A stretch of DNA of 64,000 bases, from NCBI GenBank assembly GCA_964503145.1, contig CAZCYV010000007.1, forward strand, positions 87,205 through 151,204, given 5' to 3'. The position numbers and the translations under genes are program-made. The notes beneath the pieces are model-generated. The model did not search any database, was not told where the DNA came from, and saw nothing but the letters and a program-made list of their open reading frames with translations. The stretch is from RBG-16-57-11 sp964503145. GTDB taxonomy: Bacteria; Chloroflexota; Anaerolineae; Anaerolineales; UBA4823. Every line of letters starts with the position of its first letter. The first letter of the stretch is position 1. Positions 26,198 to 35,756 of the stretch are shown piece after piece.

Positions 26198-28075
26198 TTA
26201 GTTATCCGGGAAGCGGATCGGATCGCCCTCGTGCACCGGGATGCGCGCCGGCGCCATGCGCATCATGGCCTGCATCGGAGCGATCCCTAGTTGATCGGCT
26301 GCCATCTGGGCGAACTGGTAGGCGCTGCGGGCGTGGCGGGCGGCGCCGGCGTAATCCCAGGCGTAGAACTGCTTGATCGCTTTATTGGCTTGCTGGTTGG
26401 ATAGAGCGACCAGCTTCTTCACCTTCGCTGCGCCTGGATGACCTTTGATCTGGCCCAAGAGCTGGCTGGCCCAGTTCAGGTAGCCGGCGGTCAGGTAGCG
26501 GTTCATGTTATCCTGATCGAAGCGCCCGAAGCCGAGCGAGAGATCCATGTAGTGCATGATCGTGTCGCTCTCGTCGCCCGACCAGGCGAAGTAGGTATCG
26601 CCGCCTGGGCCGTAGTCGTAATCCCACTCCGAGTCGTAACCATCGTGGGGGTGCGACATGCCGATGTGGTGGCCGAACTCGTGGATCATGGTGGTGGTGA
26701 AGCCATAGCCCAGCTCGCGGTACGTCGGCGTGTCGAAGCCGAAGGTGTAAAGCTGAGTGCCGTCCACCCAGTTATCGTCGGCAAAGCCGAGCAGCCCGAA
26801 CCAATCGCCCATGTTGTCATCGGTGGTGTTGAAGGCGAAGATCTTGCCGGCGTAATCTTTGGGGCCGTAGTCCGGTACATAGTTGCTCAGGTTGGCGTCG
26901 AAGAAGCAGAAGAGCTGGGCGAAGGTGGTGCCCCAGGCGTTCCAGCAGTCATCCTCGACCAGCAAGCCAGCCCAAATGCGGAAGGCGCGCTGCGCAGCGG
27001 CGTCGATGGGGTTGTTGTCGCTCACGTTGACCTGCCAGCGGTAGAAGGGCTGGAAGGCCTGCAGCTTGCTGAAGACCAATGGGCTGGTGAGCCAGTCCAG
27101 GCCGTTGTTGGCCGGATCATCTTCGAACATTTCGATGTGCGTGATCTTCGATCCACCGGCCAGCGGCGAGGTGACCAGGGGGTCATATAGCGGCGAGGAG
27201 GTGAAGAGCAAGTTGATCGCCACCAGGCGGGTGACGTACCCCAGGTCTGTGCTGAGCGCTGCGGGGTCGCGGTAACCACCCTCGGTGTATTCCCAGATGG
27301 CCGGCATGCGGTAGTCTTCGTAGCCATCGCCGTCCAGGTCGGGGTAGTCCACCGCCCAGTTATCGGTCCAGGCTTCCGGCCCGGCGGAGAGATCGTAGAA
27401 CCAGGCGCGGCTGTGGCTGCCGCCCCAGGCGATCATCTTGCGCGAGGCGCGCAACTCCCCAAAGTTATAGCCGGTATCGGGGTCGGCGACATCGGTCTTG
27501 GTATAGACATGGAACTTGAAGTCGCTGCGTCCCCACCAGTTAATGAAGTACACCGTGTAGCTGCGGTCGAAATTGGGGATCGGCACGGCGCGCATGGCCG
27601 AGGCGAGCCATTTTTCCGTCATCGGAGCGTCGATGTACAGCACCGGCGCGGTCACATCCAGCACGTTGGTCTCCATATCGTTGTAATATTGCTGGAAGAG
27701 GGTGGGGTCGCCGGGAACGCCGATCTGGGTCAGGTAGGCGAAGAACTTCCGCTCAAAGGCAGCGTTGGTGAAATATGGTTTGTATTTGAAGTGGAATTGC
27801 AGGCCCATGTCTCGCCCCGGCAGGCCATAGAAGCGCGGATAGCGCACCACGGGCTTATAGCCGGCGGGCAAGACATCGAGCAAGGCGTCCAAATCGATCG
27901 CATCCTCTTCATAGCCGATGAAGACCAGGTTGATGGGGATCTCTTGTTCGAGGGTGATGGGCTCCCCCGGTTTCCAGCTTGGCCCGCTTTTGGCTGCGGC
28001 CGGAGCGACGATTAAGGATGCAATCAGAATGGGAATAAAGACGGCGGTCATACAGCGTACAGCCAAACTTTTCAT
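26198..28075 (-). CDS. Secreted metzincin-like metalloprotease (625 aa)
   Basis: ATG 28075 is chosen because AGGAGG lies 7 nt upstream; an earlier ATG would add 13 residues. A signal peptide (about 1-28, ending APAAAK) is present. The zinc-binding site HEFGHHIGMSH (about 462-472) fits HExxHxxGxxH, with a candidate Met-turn IMHYMD about 35 residues later. Asp-rich loops (DYPDLDGDGYEDY) suggest calcium binding. The 450-residue N-terminal part, rich in Trp/Tyr/Phe, matches no family I know. A helical C-terminal segment (about 545-610) follows. It is divergent from the FG-GAP protein; both are likely extracellular. Confidence 0.8.
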   Translation of the reverse strand: MKSLAVRCMTAVFIPILIASLIVAPAAAKSGPSWKPGEPITLEQEIPINLVFIGYEEDAIDLDALLDVLPAGYKPVVRYPRFYGLPGRDMGLQFHFKYKPYFTNAAFERKFFAYLTQIGVPGDPTLFQQYYNDMETNVLDVTAPVLYIDAPMTEKWLASAMRAVPIPNFDRSYTVYFINWWGRSDFKFHVYTKTDVADPDTGYNFGELRASRKMIAWGGSHSRAWFYDLSAGPEAWTDNWAVDYPDLDGDGYEDYRMPAIWEYTEGGYRDPAALSTDLGYVTRLVAINLLFTSSPLYDPLVTSPLAGGSKITHIEMFEDDPANNGLDWLTSPLVFSKLQAFQPFYRWQVNVSDNNPIDAAAQRAFRIWAGLLVEDDCWNAWGTTFAQLFCFFDANLSNYVPDYGPKDYAGKIFAFNTTDDNMGDWFGLLGFADDNWVDGTQLYTFGFDTPTYRELGYGFTTTMIHEFGHHIGMSHPHDGYDSEWDYDYGPGGDTYFAWSGDESDTIMHYMDLSLGFGRFDQDNMNRYLTAGYLNWASQLLGQIKGHPGAAKVKKLVALSNQQANKAIKQFYAWDYAGAARHARSAYQFAQMAADQLGIAPMQAMMRMAPARIPVHEGDPIRFPDN

Positions 28076-28253
28076 GATTAACCTCCTGGTTGAGCACATG
28101 TGTTGAGAGATCATGCTGATTCAATCCACACCCAATGCTCTCATAATGTAGCATATCTGTAAGCGGCAAACATTAAACAGAGATTAATAAGACTGTCGCT
28201 AACGGTACAATTTTCCTATAGACTTTTTATCCACTATCCGGTTTATTGTTTTT

Positions 28254-30266
28254 ATGACCCACTTCAGGCCGCTTACACTCCTGGCAATCCTGGGGATCTT
28301 TAGCCTGCCCTTGACCTCTTGGGGGCGAAACACTGCTATGAATGCGCCGCTCCAGGCGCCACAAACGCCTTCGTTCAGCGCGCCGGTGTTGAAGTGGCAG
28401 CGCGGCGGATGTTATTCGTCGTGGTGCGAGACGGGCTGGTACTCCTCGCCAGCGATAGCCGATTTAGACGGCGATGGCTCGCCGGAGGTGATTGCGGCGA
28501 CCTATTCGCTGGTGATCCTGGACGCAGCCACGGGCGCGCTGGAACAGCGCATCGATCCGCCCGGCGGCCGCCAGTGGCCCAGCCTGGTGGTCGCCGACCT
28601 GGAGGGCGACGGCGACCTGGAGATCGTCACCGCGCATGGGGAGGGTTACCTGAACGTTTACAGCCACAGCGGCAGCCTGGTCTGGTCGCGCCAGCCGACG
28701 CCCGGCAGCGAACTGCGTTCGCTGGCAGCCTATGATCTGGATGGCAACGGAGATCTGGAGATCATCGTCGCCGCCACCCGCAGCCAGGATCAATGGTATG
28801 TTTACGAGCACAACGGCAACCTGCGCGCCGGTAGCTGGCCGCAACATTCGCCCGACTCGGACACCAATGGCTACACCGCCGGCTGCTATAACCAGAACGT
28901 CGCCGCGGCGGATTTCGACGGCGATGGTCGCGGGGAGATCCTCGGGCCGAACGACACGCATTATCTGGCCGCCTTCCAGGACGACGGCGTTCAGATGCGC
29001 GCCAGCGTGATCTATGGGACGCAGTCCGGCGCGCCAAAGGTGTGGAGCCGGGTCGGGGTGCACGTCTCTCATGCGGTGGACTTGCGCGGCTACGCCAACT
29101 GCGGCAGCGAACACCGCCCCAACTTCGCCCATTCGGCGCCGATCATCTTCGATCTGGACAATGATGGGGTGAACGAAGCGGTGGTGGTGGGCAACGTATA
29201 TAACTGCGGCACCAGCCCCTACACCGATCTGTACGAGATGCCGTTTATTTTGAACGCCGATCGCACCCGCTGGCAGGGCAGCGGTTTCGACTGGACGGTG
29301 ATCCCCACGCCCGACGCCAGCGCCGCGCCCTTGAGCGAGGATTACAACGTGATCGAGATGAACCTGCCCAATCCGGTCGCCGCCGACCTGGATGGCGATG
29401 GCCGGCGAGAGATCTTGTTCCCCTCGTATGACGGGCGGATGCACGCCTATTGGCTGGATAAGAGCGAACACGGCGCCTGGCCCTATTCGGTGTACAAACC
29501 GGCGGATGGTTTTCTGCGCTTTGCCGGCGAACCGGCGGTGGCCGATCTGGATCACGACGGCGACGCCGAGGTGATCTTCGCCTCCTGGGTGCAAAAGGGC
29601 ACCAACCAGACCGGCAGGCTGCACATCCTGGACTCCCTGGGCAGTGTGCTTTACGAGGTCAACCTGCCTGCGGGGTTCGGCGGCGTGAACTGGAACGGGG
29701 CGCTGGCCGCGCCGACGCTGGCGAACGTGGATGCGGACGCCGATCTGGAGGTGGTGCTCAACACCGCACATTCCGGGGTGGTGGTGTATGATCTGCCGGG
29801 GACGGCCGCGGCGCGCCTGCTGTGGCCCACCGGGCGGGGCAGCTACCTGCGCAGCGGCTCGGCGGCGGCAGGCAGCCTGGCCGGTTCGACGCTGCTGGTC
29901 AACAAAGTCGCCGCCGACCCCGGCGAGGCGCTGACTTATACGATCCAGTTGCGCAACCCCAGCCTGGCACTGCCGACGGTCGTCCTGACCGACACCCTGC
30001 CCGCCGGGGTGACTTACGCCGGCGGGCTGAGCGCCACTTCCGGCAACGCGGCTTATGCGGGCGGCGTGGTAAGCTGGAGCGGCGCAGTAAACTCTGGCGC
30101 TCCGGTGACGATCACCTTCAATGCCACGATCGATCCCGGATTGAGCGCGCCGACGCCTATCTGGAACAGCGTGCAGATCGATGACGGCTTCGGGAACATC
30201 CTGCTCCGACGCGCCCTGACCATCGTCAACGCCGAACGGGTGCACCTGCCGTTCGTCAGGCGCTAG
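28254..30266 (+). CDS. Secreted FG-GAP/VCBS beta-propeller protein with DUF11-like C-terminus (670 aa)
   Basis: A signal peptide (about 1-24) is followed by repeated calcium-type loops: ADLDGDGSPEV, ADLEGDGDLEI, YDLDGNGDLEI, ADFDGDGRGEI, FDLDNDGVNEA, ADLDGDGRREI, ADLDHDGDAEV and ANVDADADLEV. Eight such units imply an integrin-alpha-like propeller. The last 120 residues (NKVAADPGEALTYTIQLRN, LTDTLPAGVTY) match the DUF11 beta-sandwich of surface proteins. It ends LPFVRR with no visible anchor. Probably a cell-surface or secreted binding protein; the ligand is unknown. Confidence 0.88.
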   Translation: MTHFRPLTLLAILGIFSLPLTSWGRNTAMNAPLQAPQTPSFSAPVLKWQRGGCYSSWCETGWYSSPAIADLDGDGSPEVIAATYSLVILDAATGALEQRIDPPGGRQWPSLVVADLEGDGDLEIVTAHGEGYLNVYSHSGSLVWSRQPTPGSELRSLAAYDLDGNGDLEIIVAATRSQDQWYVYEHNGNLRAGSWPQHSPDSDTNGYTAGCYNQNVAAADFDGDGRGEILGPNDTHYLAAFQDDGVQMRASVIYGTQSGAPKVWSRVGVHVSHAVDLRGYANCGSEHRPNFAHSAPIIFDLDNDGVNEAVVVGNVYNCGTSPYTDLYEMPFILNADRTRWQGSGFDWTVIPTPDASAAPLSEDYNVIEMNLPNPVAADLDGDGRREILFPSYDGRMHAYWLDKSEHGAWPYSVYKPADGFLRFAGEPAVADLDHDGDAEVIFASWVQKGTNQTGRLHILDSLGSVLYEVNLPAGFGGVNWNGALAAPTLANVDADADLEVVLNTAHSGVVVYDLPGTAAARLLWPTGRGSYLRSGSAAAGSLAGSTLLVNKVAADPGEALTYTIQLRNPSLALPTVVLTDTLPAGVTYAGGLSATSGNAAYAGGVVSWSGAVNSGAPVTITFNATIDPGLSAPTPIWNSVQIDDGFGNILLRRALTIVNAERVHLPFVRR

Positions 30267-30338
30267 TTGCGCATCGCCGCCGGGGTAATTTGTGGTACAC
30301 TCCTGCATTGCGGCGGGAACCCTCGCCCGGATGCAGGC

Positions 30339-32795
30339 ATGGACGATAAGACACTTACCATCCTCGAATTTCATAAGATTCTCGACCGCCTGGCGAATTA
30401 TTGCGCGTTTTCCGCCTCGGTGGAGAAGGCGCGCGCCCTGCGCCCGACCTCCGACGCCTTCGAAGCGCGCCGCCGCCAGAAGATCACCGCCGAGGCGGTG
30501 CAGTTTCTGGTCACGCATTCGGATATCAGCATCGGCGGGGCGCGGGATGTGCGCGGGCCGGTGGACCTGGCGTTGCATGGCGGCGTGCTGGCGCCGAACG
30601 AGCTGCTGGACATCAAGCAAACGCTGATCGCCGCGCGCACCCTGGCGCGCACCTTCGAGCGCCTGGGGGCGCAATACCCGTCGCTGAGCGATATCGTCGC
30701 CCAGCTTCCACCTCCTGGCGGGTTGATCGACGCCATCAGCCGCGCCATCTCCGAGCGCGGCGAAATCCTGGACTCGGCCTCGGAGAAGCTGGCGCAAATC
30801 CGCCGCGAACTGCGCATCGTCCACGACCGGCTGATGACCAAATTGCAGAAGCTGGTATCCGATCCGCGCAACACGCCTTATCTGCAAGAAGCGCTCATCA
30901 CCCAGCGTGATGGGCGCTACGTCATCCCCTTGCGCTCCGAGTTCAAAGGGCGCATCCGCTCGATCGTGCACGATCAGTCCCAATCCGGCGCCACGCTGTT
31001 CGTCGAGCCGATCGGCGTGGTCGAGCAGAACAACCAGTACCGTGAGTTGCAACTGGCCGAGCGGGACGAGGAGCGGCGCATCCTGGCCGAGCTGTCGCAC
31101 ATGGTCGCCAACCTGGCCTACGAGATCGTCCACACTGTCGAAGTGGTGGCCGAGCTGGACCTGGCGCTGGCGTGCGGCAAATACGCCGACGACCTGCGCG
31201 CCGCGCCGCCGACGCTGCACGAGTTCAAGAAGTCACAGGAAGCCGGGTCGCGCAACCCCGGCGTGGTGATCCAGTTGTATCAGGCGCGCCATCCGCTGTT
31301 GGACCCACAGACTGTGGTGCCGATCGACGTCGAATTGGACCCGCAGACCTACGCCCTGGTGATCACCGGGCCGAACACCGGCGGGAAGACCGTGGCGCTC
31401 AAGACGGTGGGGCTTCTGGCGCTGATGGCGCAGGCCGGCCTGCACATCCCGGCGCATTCCGGTTCGGCGCTGAGCGTCTTCGAAGCTATTTTCGCCGACA
31501 TCGGCGATGAGCAGTCGATCGAGCAGTCGCTCTCGACCTTTTCGGGGCATATCACCAATATCATCCGCATCCTGGAGCAGGCCAATGAGCGCTCGCTGGT
31601 GATCCTGGACGAGTTGGGGGCGGGCACCGACCCGCAGGAAGGCTCGGCGCTGGCGCGGGCGATCCTGAAACATCTGGTCGAGCGCGGCATTACCACCCTG
31701 GTGACCACGCACCATCCGGAGCTAAAGGCTTTTGCGCACGCCACGCCCGGCGTGGTGAACGCCAGCGTCGAATTCGACCTGGAAACGCTGCGCCCTACCT
31801 ATCGGCTGACGGTCGGCCTGCCGGGGCGCTCCAACGCCCTGGCCATCGCCGAGCGTTTGGGTCTGCCCGAGGCGATCATCGCGGACGCCCGCGCCGAGAT
31901 CCATCCGGACGACCTGCGCGCCGAAGACCTGCTGGACGAGATCCTGCGCCAGCGAGACCTGGCGCGGCAGGCGCGCAGCGCCGCCGAACAGGCGCGCCAG
32001 GAAGCCGAAAGCCTGCGCGCCGAGCTGTACGAGCGGCTGGAGAAGATCGAGGATGAGCGCCGCAAAGTCCTGGAGCAGGCGCAGGCCGAGGCCGCGGCGC
32101 AGATCAGAGAGCTGGAGCAGGAAATCGCCGCAGTCCGCAAGGCGCTGGCGCGGGCGCGCCAGCCGGTGGAAGCCTTGAAGGAGATCCAGGATCAGGTGGA
32201 TGAGATGGAACAGGCCTTCGAGCAGCCGGTCGCTCGCCAGCAGCCCAGGCTGGGCCCGGAGACGCAAAAACTGGAGCGGGAGCGCCGGCGGGCAATCCGC
32301 CTGGGCGACCGGGTGCGCCTGCGGACGCTGGGCGCGCAGGGGGTGGTGATCGCTCTGGGAGAGGAAGAGGCCGAAATCCAGGTCGGGATGATGCGCGTGC
32401 GCGCCCAACTCGCCGATCTGGAATTGCCCACGCCCAGCGGAGCGCCATCGCCAGCGGCCAGCCCAAGGCCCAAGGCTCAAAGCCCCAAAGCCGAAGCCGC
32501 CCGCGCCGCGGCCGAGCCGGCGGCGGCCAAACCGGCCATCGCCCTGCCGGAATCGCCGGGCATGGAACTGGATCTGCGCGGCAAGCGCGCCGACGAAGCG
32601 TTGATCGATCTGGAACGCTACCTCGACGCCGCGTTCCTGGCGGGCATGCCTTTCGTGCGCATCATCCACGGCAAGGGCACGGGCAAACTGCGCGATGCCG
32701 TGCGCCAGGCGCTGCGCCAAAACCCCAACGTCAAGTCCTTCGAGGGGGGCGGCGAGAAGGAAGGCGGCGAGGGCGTGACCGTGGCGAAGTTCTAG
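30339..32795 (+). CDS. mutS2: Endonuclease MutS2 (818 aa)
   Basis: ATG 30339 (MDDKTLTILEF) matches the usual MutS2 N-terminus; an in-frame TTG at 30267 is less likely. MutS core and lever helices come first, then Walker A GPNTGGKT (about 344-351), the MutS segment FADIGDEQSIEQSLSTFSGH, Walker B LVILDELGAGTDP and VTTHH. A long Glu/Arg/Ala coiled coil (about 510-640), a KOW-like beta segment (GDRVRLRTLGAQGVV) and a C-terminal Smr nuclease domain (LDLRGKRADEAL, IIHGKGTGKL, 743-818) follow. MutS2 suppresses recombination and rescues collided ribosomes. It overlaps the convergent kinase gene by 4 bp. Confidence 0.97.
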   Translation: MDDKTLTILEFHKILDRLANYCAFSASVEKARALRPTSDAFEARRRQKITAEAVQFLVTHSDISIGGARDVRGPVDLALHGGVLAPNELLDIKQTLIAARTLARTFERLGAQYPSLSDIVAQLPPPGGLIDAISRAISERGEILDSASEKLAQIRRELRIVHDRLMTKLQKLVSDPRNTPYLQEALITQRDGRYVIPLRSEFKGRIRSIVHDQSQSGATLFVEPIGVVEQNNQYRELQLAERDEERRILAELSHMVANLAYEIVHTVEVVAELDLALACGKYADDLRAAPPTLHEFKKSQEAGSRNPGVVIQLYQARHPLLDPQTVVPIDVELDPQTYALVITGPNTGGKTVALKTVGLLALMAQAGLHIPAHSGSALSVFEAIFADIGDEQSIEQSLSTFSGHITNIIRILEQANERSLVILDELGAGTDPQEGSALARAILKHLVERGITTLVTTHHPELKAFAHATPGVVNASVEFDLETLRPTYRLTVGLPGRSNALAIAERLGLPEAIIADARAEIHPDDLRAEDLLDEILRQRDLARQARSAAEQARQEAESLRAELYERLEKIEDERRKVLEQAQAEAAAQIRELEQEIAAVRKALARARQPVEALKEIQDQVDEMEQAFEQPVARQQPRLGPETQKLERERRRAIRLGDRVRLRTLGAQGVVIALGEEEAEIQVGMMRVRAQLADLELPTPSGAPSPAASPRPKAQSPKAEAARAAAEPAAAKPAIALPESPGMELDLRGKRADEALIDLERYLDAAFLAGMPFVRIIHGKGTGKLRDAVRQALRQNPNVKSFEGGGEKEGGEGVTVAKF

Positions 32796-35656
32796 CTGGC
32801 TCGGATTTTCAATGCCTCCGCCAGGACGTGCGAAAGCTGTCGCAGGCTGGCAGGCTTGGTGAGATACCAAAAACGCTCTTTCTGTTTGAGACTTTCGACC
32901 TCGCTGGTCAGCGGATGGCCGCTGATCAAGACCACCGGCACCTGCATGTTGGCGCGGCGCATCGCGCGCAGCAGGGCAACGCCGCCCATCTTGGGCATGA
33001 TCACGTCGCTCAGCACCAGCGCTACTTCGCCAGGGTTAAGCGCCAGGTAGGAAAGCGCAGCAACGCCGTCGGCCACAGACTTAACCCGGTAGTTTAGCAA
33101 GGTCAAACCTTCAACCAGCGCCTGGCGGGTTTCAGCTTCGTCTTCGACCAGCAGGATCATCTGCCCGTTGCCCAGCGCCAGAGCGTCTGCCTCGGAGATC
33201 GAGGCATGCGAATTGGGTGCGGCGTAAGCCGGCAGGAAGATGCGAAAGGTGCTCCCCGCGCCGGGGCGAGTTTGCACGTCGATGTGCCCCTCATGCTGTT
33301 TAACGATGCCATAGACCTGAGCCAGGCCCAGGCCGGTGCCCTGGCCGGGCGGTTTTGTGGTAAAGAAGGGTTCGAAAATGTGCGGCAGCACATCGGCGGG
33401 GATGCCGACGCCGGTGTCCGAGACGGTCAGGGATATCCAGTTGCCGTAGAGCACCTGGCCGCAGGTGATACAATGCACCTTCTCTTCCGCTCCCACGGCA
33501 GACAGGGCGATGTATAGCTCGCCGCCTTGCGGCATGGCGTCGCGGGCGTTGACTGCCAGATTGAGCAACGCTTGCTGCAGGCGCGTCGGGTCGGCCTTGA
33601 TCTTGTATTCGCCGGGCTTGTAGCCCAGGCGGACGCGGATGTCTTCGGGCAGCGTGCGCTCGAACAGCTTGGCCTGCTCCTTGACGAATGGGAGCAGGTC
33701 CATCGGGCGGCGCTCTAGAACCGCCCGGCGGCTGAAATCCAGCACCTGCTGGATCAGATTCGAAGCGCGATCGGCCTGCTGCTTGATCGTCAACATGTGC
33801 TCGCGGTGCGGCGCGGGCAGGTCGGGCGCGCTGAGGGCGATCTCGGCGTAGAGCAGGATGACCGACAGGATGTTGTTGAAATCGTGGGCGATCCCCGCCG
33901 CCATCTGGCCGACCGCCGCCAGCCGTTCCTGTTGCTGAATCTGCTGCTGGATGTGATGTTCCTGAGTGGCATCGCGCAGCACCAGCACCCAATGTTCGGG
34001 GGCGGTCTTTCCGACGACGGGGCGCGCCGTGACCATGAAGAACCGCTCTCCCAGGTTGATTTCATGCCACACTTTGGCTTCTGGAGTGGCCAGGATATCG
34101 TTGATCTGTAGCTCCCCCAATCGGGCGATCTGCTGGCCGATTTTGACGGAAGCCAGCGTCTCCAGGTAGGCTTCGGCAACCGGATTGGCGGTGAGCACGC
34201 GTCCGCTCCAATCCAGCAGAGCCACGCCCTCGGGGACGCTGTTCATGATCTCGCGCACCTGGGCCAGCAGGCGCTCGCGCTCCGCTTCGGCGCGCAGGCG
34301 CTCAGTGACATCGAAAACGATGGAATACAGCAGTCGGCGGTCCTGCATGGCGACCGGGCCGGTGTAAATCTCCACATCTCGCACCTCGCCGCTCGCCAGG
34401 CGGTGGCGGACGTTGAAGTGCCGGCGCCCTCCCCAGGCAGCTTGATGCAGATTGGCCAGCAACTCTGGCTCCGGCAGGGTGTTGATCTCCTGAATGCGCA
34501 TCGTCCGAAGCTTCTCCAGGCTGTAGCCGTAGAACTCGGCAGCAGCCTGGTTGGCGTCGATGATATGGCCGCTTTCGGGATCGATGACCAGCTTGATCGC
34601 CTGATTGATCTCGAAAAGCTGGCGATAGCGCTCCTCGCTTTGCCGCAGGGCTTCTTCGCTGCGCTTGCGCGCCAGCGCGCTGGCAAAGATCTCGCCCACC
34701 AGGCGCAGGCGGGAGACCAGCTCTGGCGGCCAGGTGCGTTCTGCGCGGCGAGAGGCGGCGGAAAACGCCCCGAAGACCTTGCCATCGACGATGATCGGCA
34801 GTGCAATCACCGACTTGATCGAATTTGATCTGGCGATCTGGTGTTCCAGGGCAGCTTCGGTGGGCAGGTCGCGATCCGTCCTGCTCACCAGGATAGGCTT
34901 TTGCTGGAGCATCTGGTCGAAATACCAGGGCGCGACCTCGGCAATGTCGGTCCCTCTGGCCATCGGGGGATCTTCGGAGGAATAGGTATGCGTATAGATC
35001 AGGTGCTTTTGATCGCTGGATAACTGGGCGATGGCGCAGCGTTCTAATCCCAGAGCCTGGGCAATGCGCTCCAGCCCTTCTTCGATGGTCTGATCCACTT
35101 CGCCGGCGGGCAGATTGATGAAACGGGCGGATAATTCGTTGATCATCATTTCGAATTTCAACCGCTCGTTGACCTCGGCTTCGGCCCGCAGGCGTCGGGT
35201 GATATCTGGAAAGGCGGCGGTGACCCCAGCGCGCTCGAGCGCCTGACGGAAACGCTCATCCGACTCGATCAGCGCCTGCTCGCGCTGACTGCGAAACACC
35301 ATGGCTTCGATGCGGGCGCGCAACTCCCAATCGGGGCAGGGCCAGCGCACGAAACCGCTGGGTCCGGCCGGATCGATATCGGTTTGCTGAGCTTCTTCGT
35401 CCGAAGTGGACAGGATCAGATAAGCCGCGCTGCTGGCCTGCCGCAGGCGCTCTTTGGCCGTCTGTTGGCTGAGATGGAGCAGGATGACTTCTGGCTGATC
35501 CTGCGGCAGGGCTTCCAGTGCCTGCTCAAGGTCAGTGCGCAGCGCCACCTGGCCAAAGCCGATTTCACCCAACTGGCGCTCGAGCGCGGCGACAATCGCC
35601 GGCGCGAACCCCTGCCGGATGATCAACAAGCGAAGATGAGAGCGAGGCTGATTCAT
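32792..35656 (-). CDS. Hybrid sensor histidine kinase with GAF, PAS, kinase and receiver domains (954 aa)
   Basis: Soluble, without TM helices. Order: an N-terminal pseudo-receiver-like domain (1-120) lacking the usual phospho-acceptor (VILLHLSQQ), a partial PAS, GAF (about 170-335), two PAS domains (about 345-460 and 470-580), HisKA with AHDFNN (His near 590), HATPase (NLAVNARDAM, DTGVGIP, GTGLGLAQVYG) and a C-terminal receiver with phospho-acceptor Asp in LVLSDVIMPKMGG. A VHCITCG segment inserted in the ATPase domain gives a CxxC pair. The domain order indicates phosphotransfer from His to the C-terminal Asp. The partner regulator is not adjacent. Confidence 0.94.
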   Translation of the reverse strand: MNQPRSHLRLLIIRQGFAPAIVAALERQLGEIGFGQVALRTDLEQALEALPQDQPEVILLHLSQQTAKERLRQASSAAYLILSTSDEEAQQTDIDPAGPSGFVRWPCPDWELRARIEAMVFRSQREQALIESDERFRQALERAGVTAAFPDITRRLRAEAEVNERLKFEMMINELSARFINLPAGEVDQTIEEGLERIAQALGLERCAIAQLSSDQKHLIYTHTYSSEDPPMARGTDIAEVAPWYFDQMLQQKPILVSRTDRDLPTEAALEHQIARSNSIKSVIALPIIVDGKVFGAFSAASRRAERTWPPELVSRLRLVGEIFASALARKRSEEALRQSEERYRQLFEINQAIKLVIDPESGHIIDANQAAAEFYGYSLEKLRTMRIQEINTLPEPELLANLHQAAWGGRRHFNVRHRLASGEVRDVEIYTGPVAMQDRRLLYSIVFDVTERLRAEAERERLLAQVREIMNSVPEGVALLDWSGRVLTANPVAEAYLETLASVKIGQQIARLGELQINDILATPEAKVWHEINLGERFFMVTARPVVGKTAPEHWVLVLRDATQEHHIQQQIQQQERLAAVGQMAAGIAHDFNNILSVILLYAEIALSAPDLPAPHREHMLTIKQQADRASNLIQQVLDFSRRAVLERRPMDLLPFVKEQAKLFERTLPEDIRVRLGYKPGEYKIKADPTRLQQALLNLAVNARDAMPQGGELYIALSAVGAEEKVHCITCGQVLYGNWISLTVSDTGVGIPADVLPHIFEPFFTTKPPGQGTGLGLAQVYGIVKQHEGHIDVQTRPGAGSTFRIFLPAYAAPNSHASISEADALALGNGQMILLVEDEAETRQALVEGLTLLNYRVKSVADGVAALSYLALNPGEVALVLSDVIMPKMGGVALLRAMRRANMQVPVVLISGHPLTSEVESLKQKERFWYLTKPASLRQLSHVLAEALKIRAS

Positions 35657-35756
35657 CGGTCGAAAATCGTTCAGCCCAGGTGGTCGATCCGCTGATGTGT
35701 ATCCTTGACCCTATAAACGCTCCTAAGGGCGAGGTGTGACTTACAGCAATGCAAAC

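Noticed and set aside
30267..30338. TTG start giving a 24-residue longer MutS2
   Set aside because: ATG 30339 fits the usual MutS2 N-terminus; the extension (with Cys-rich MRIAAGVICG) has no family match and no ribosome site.
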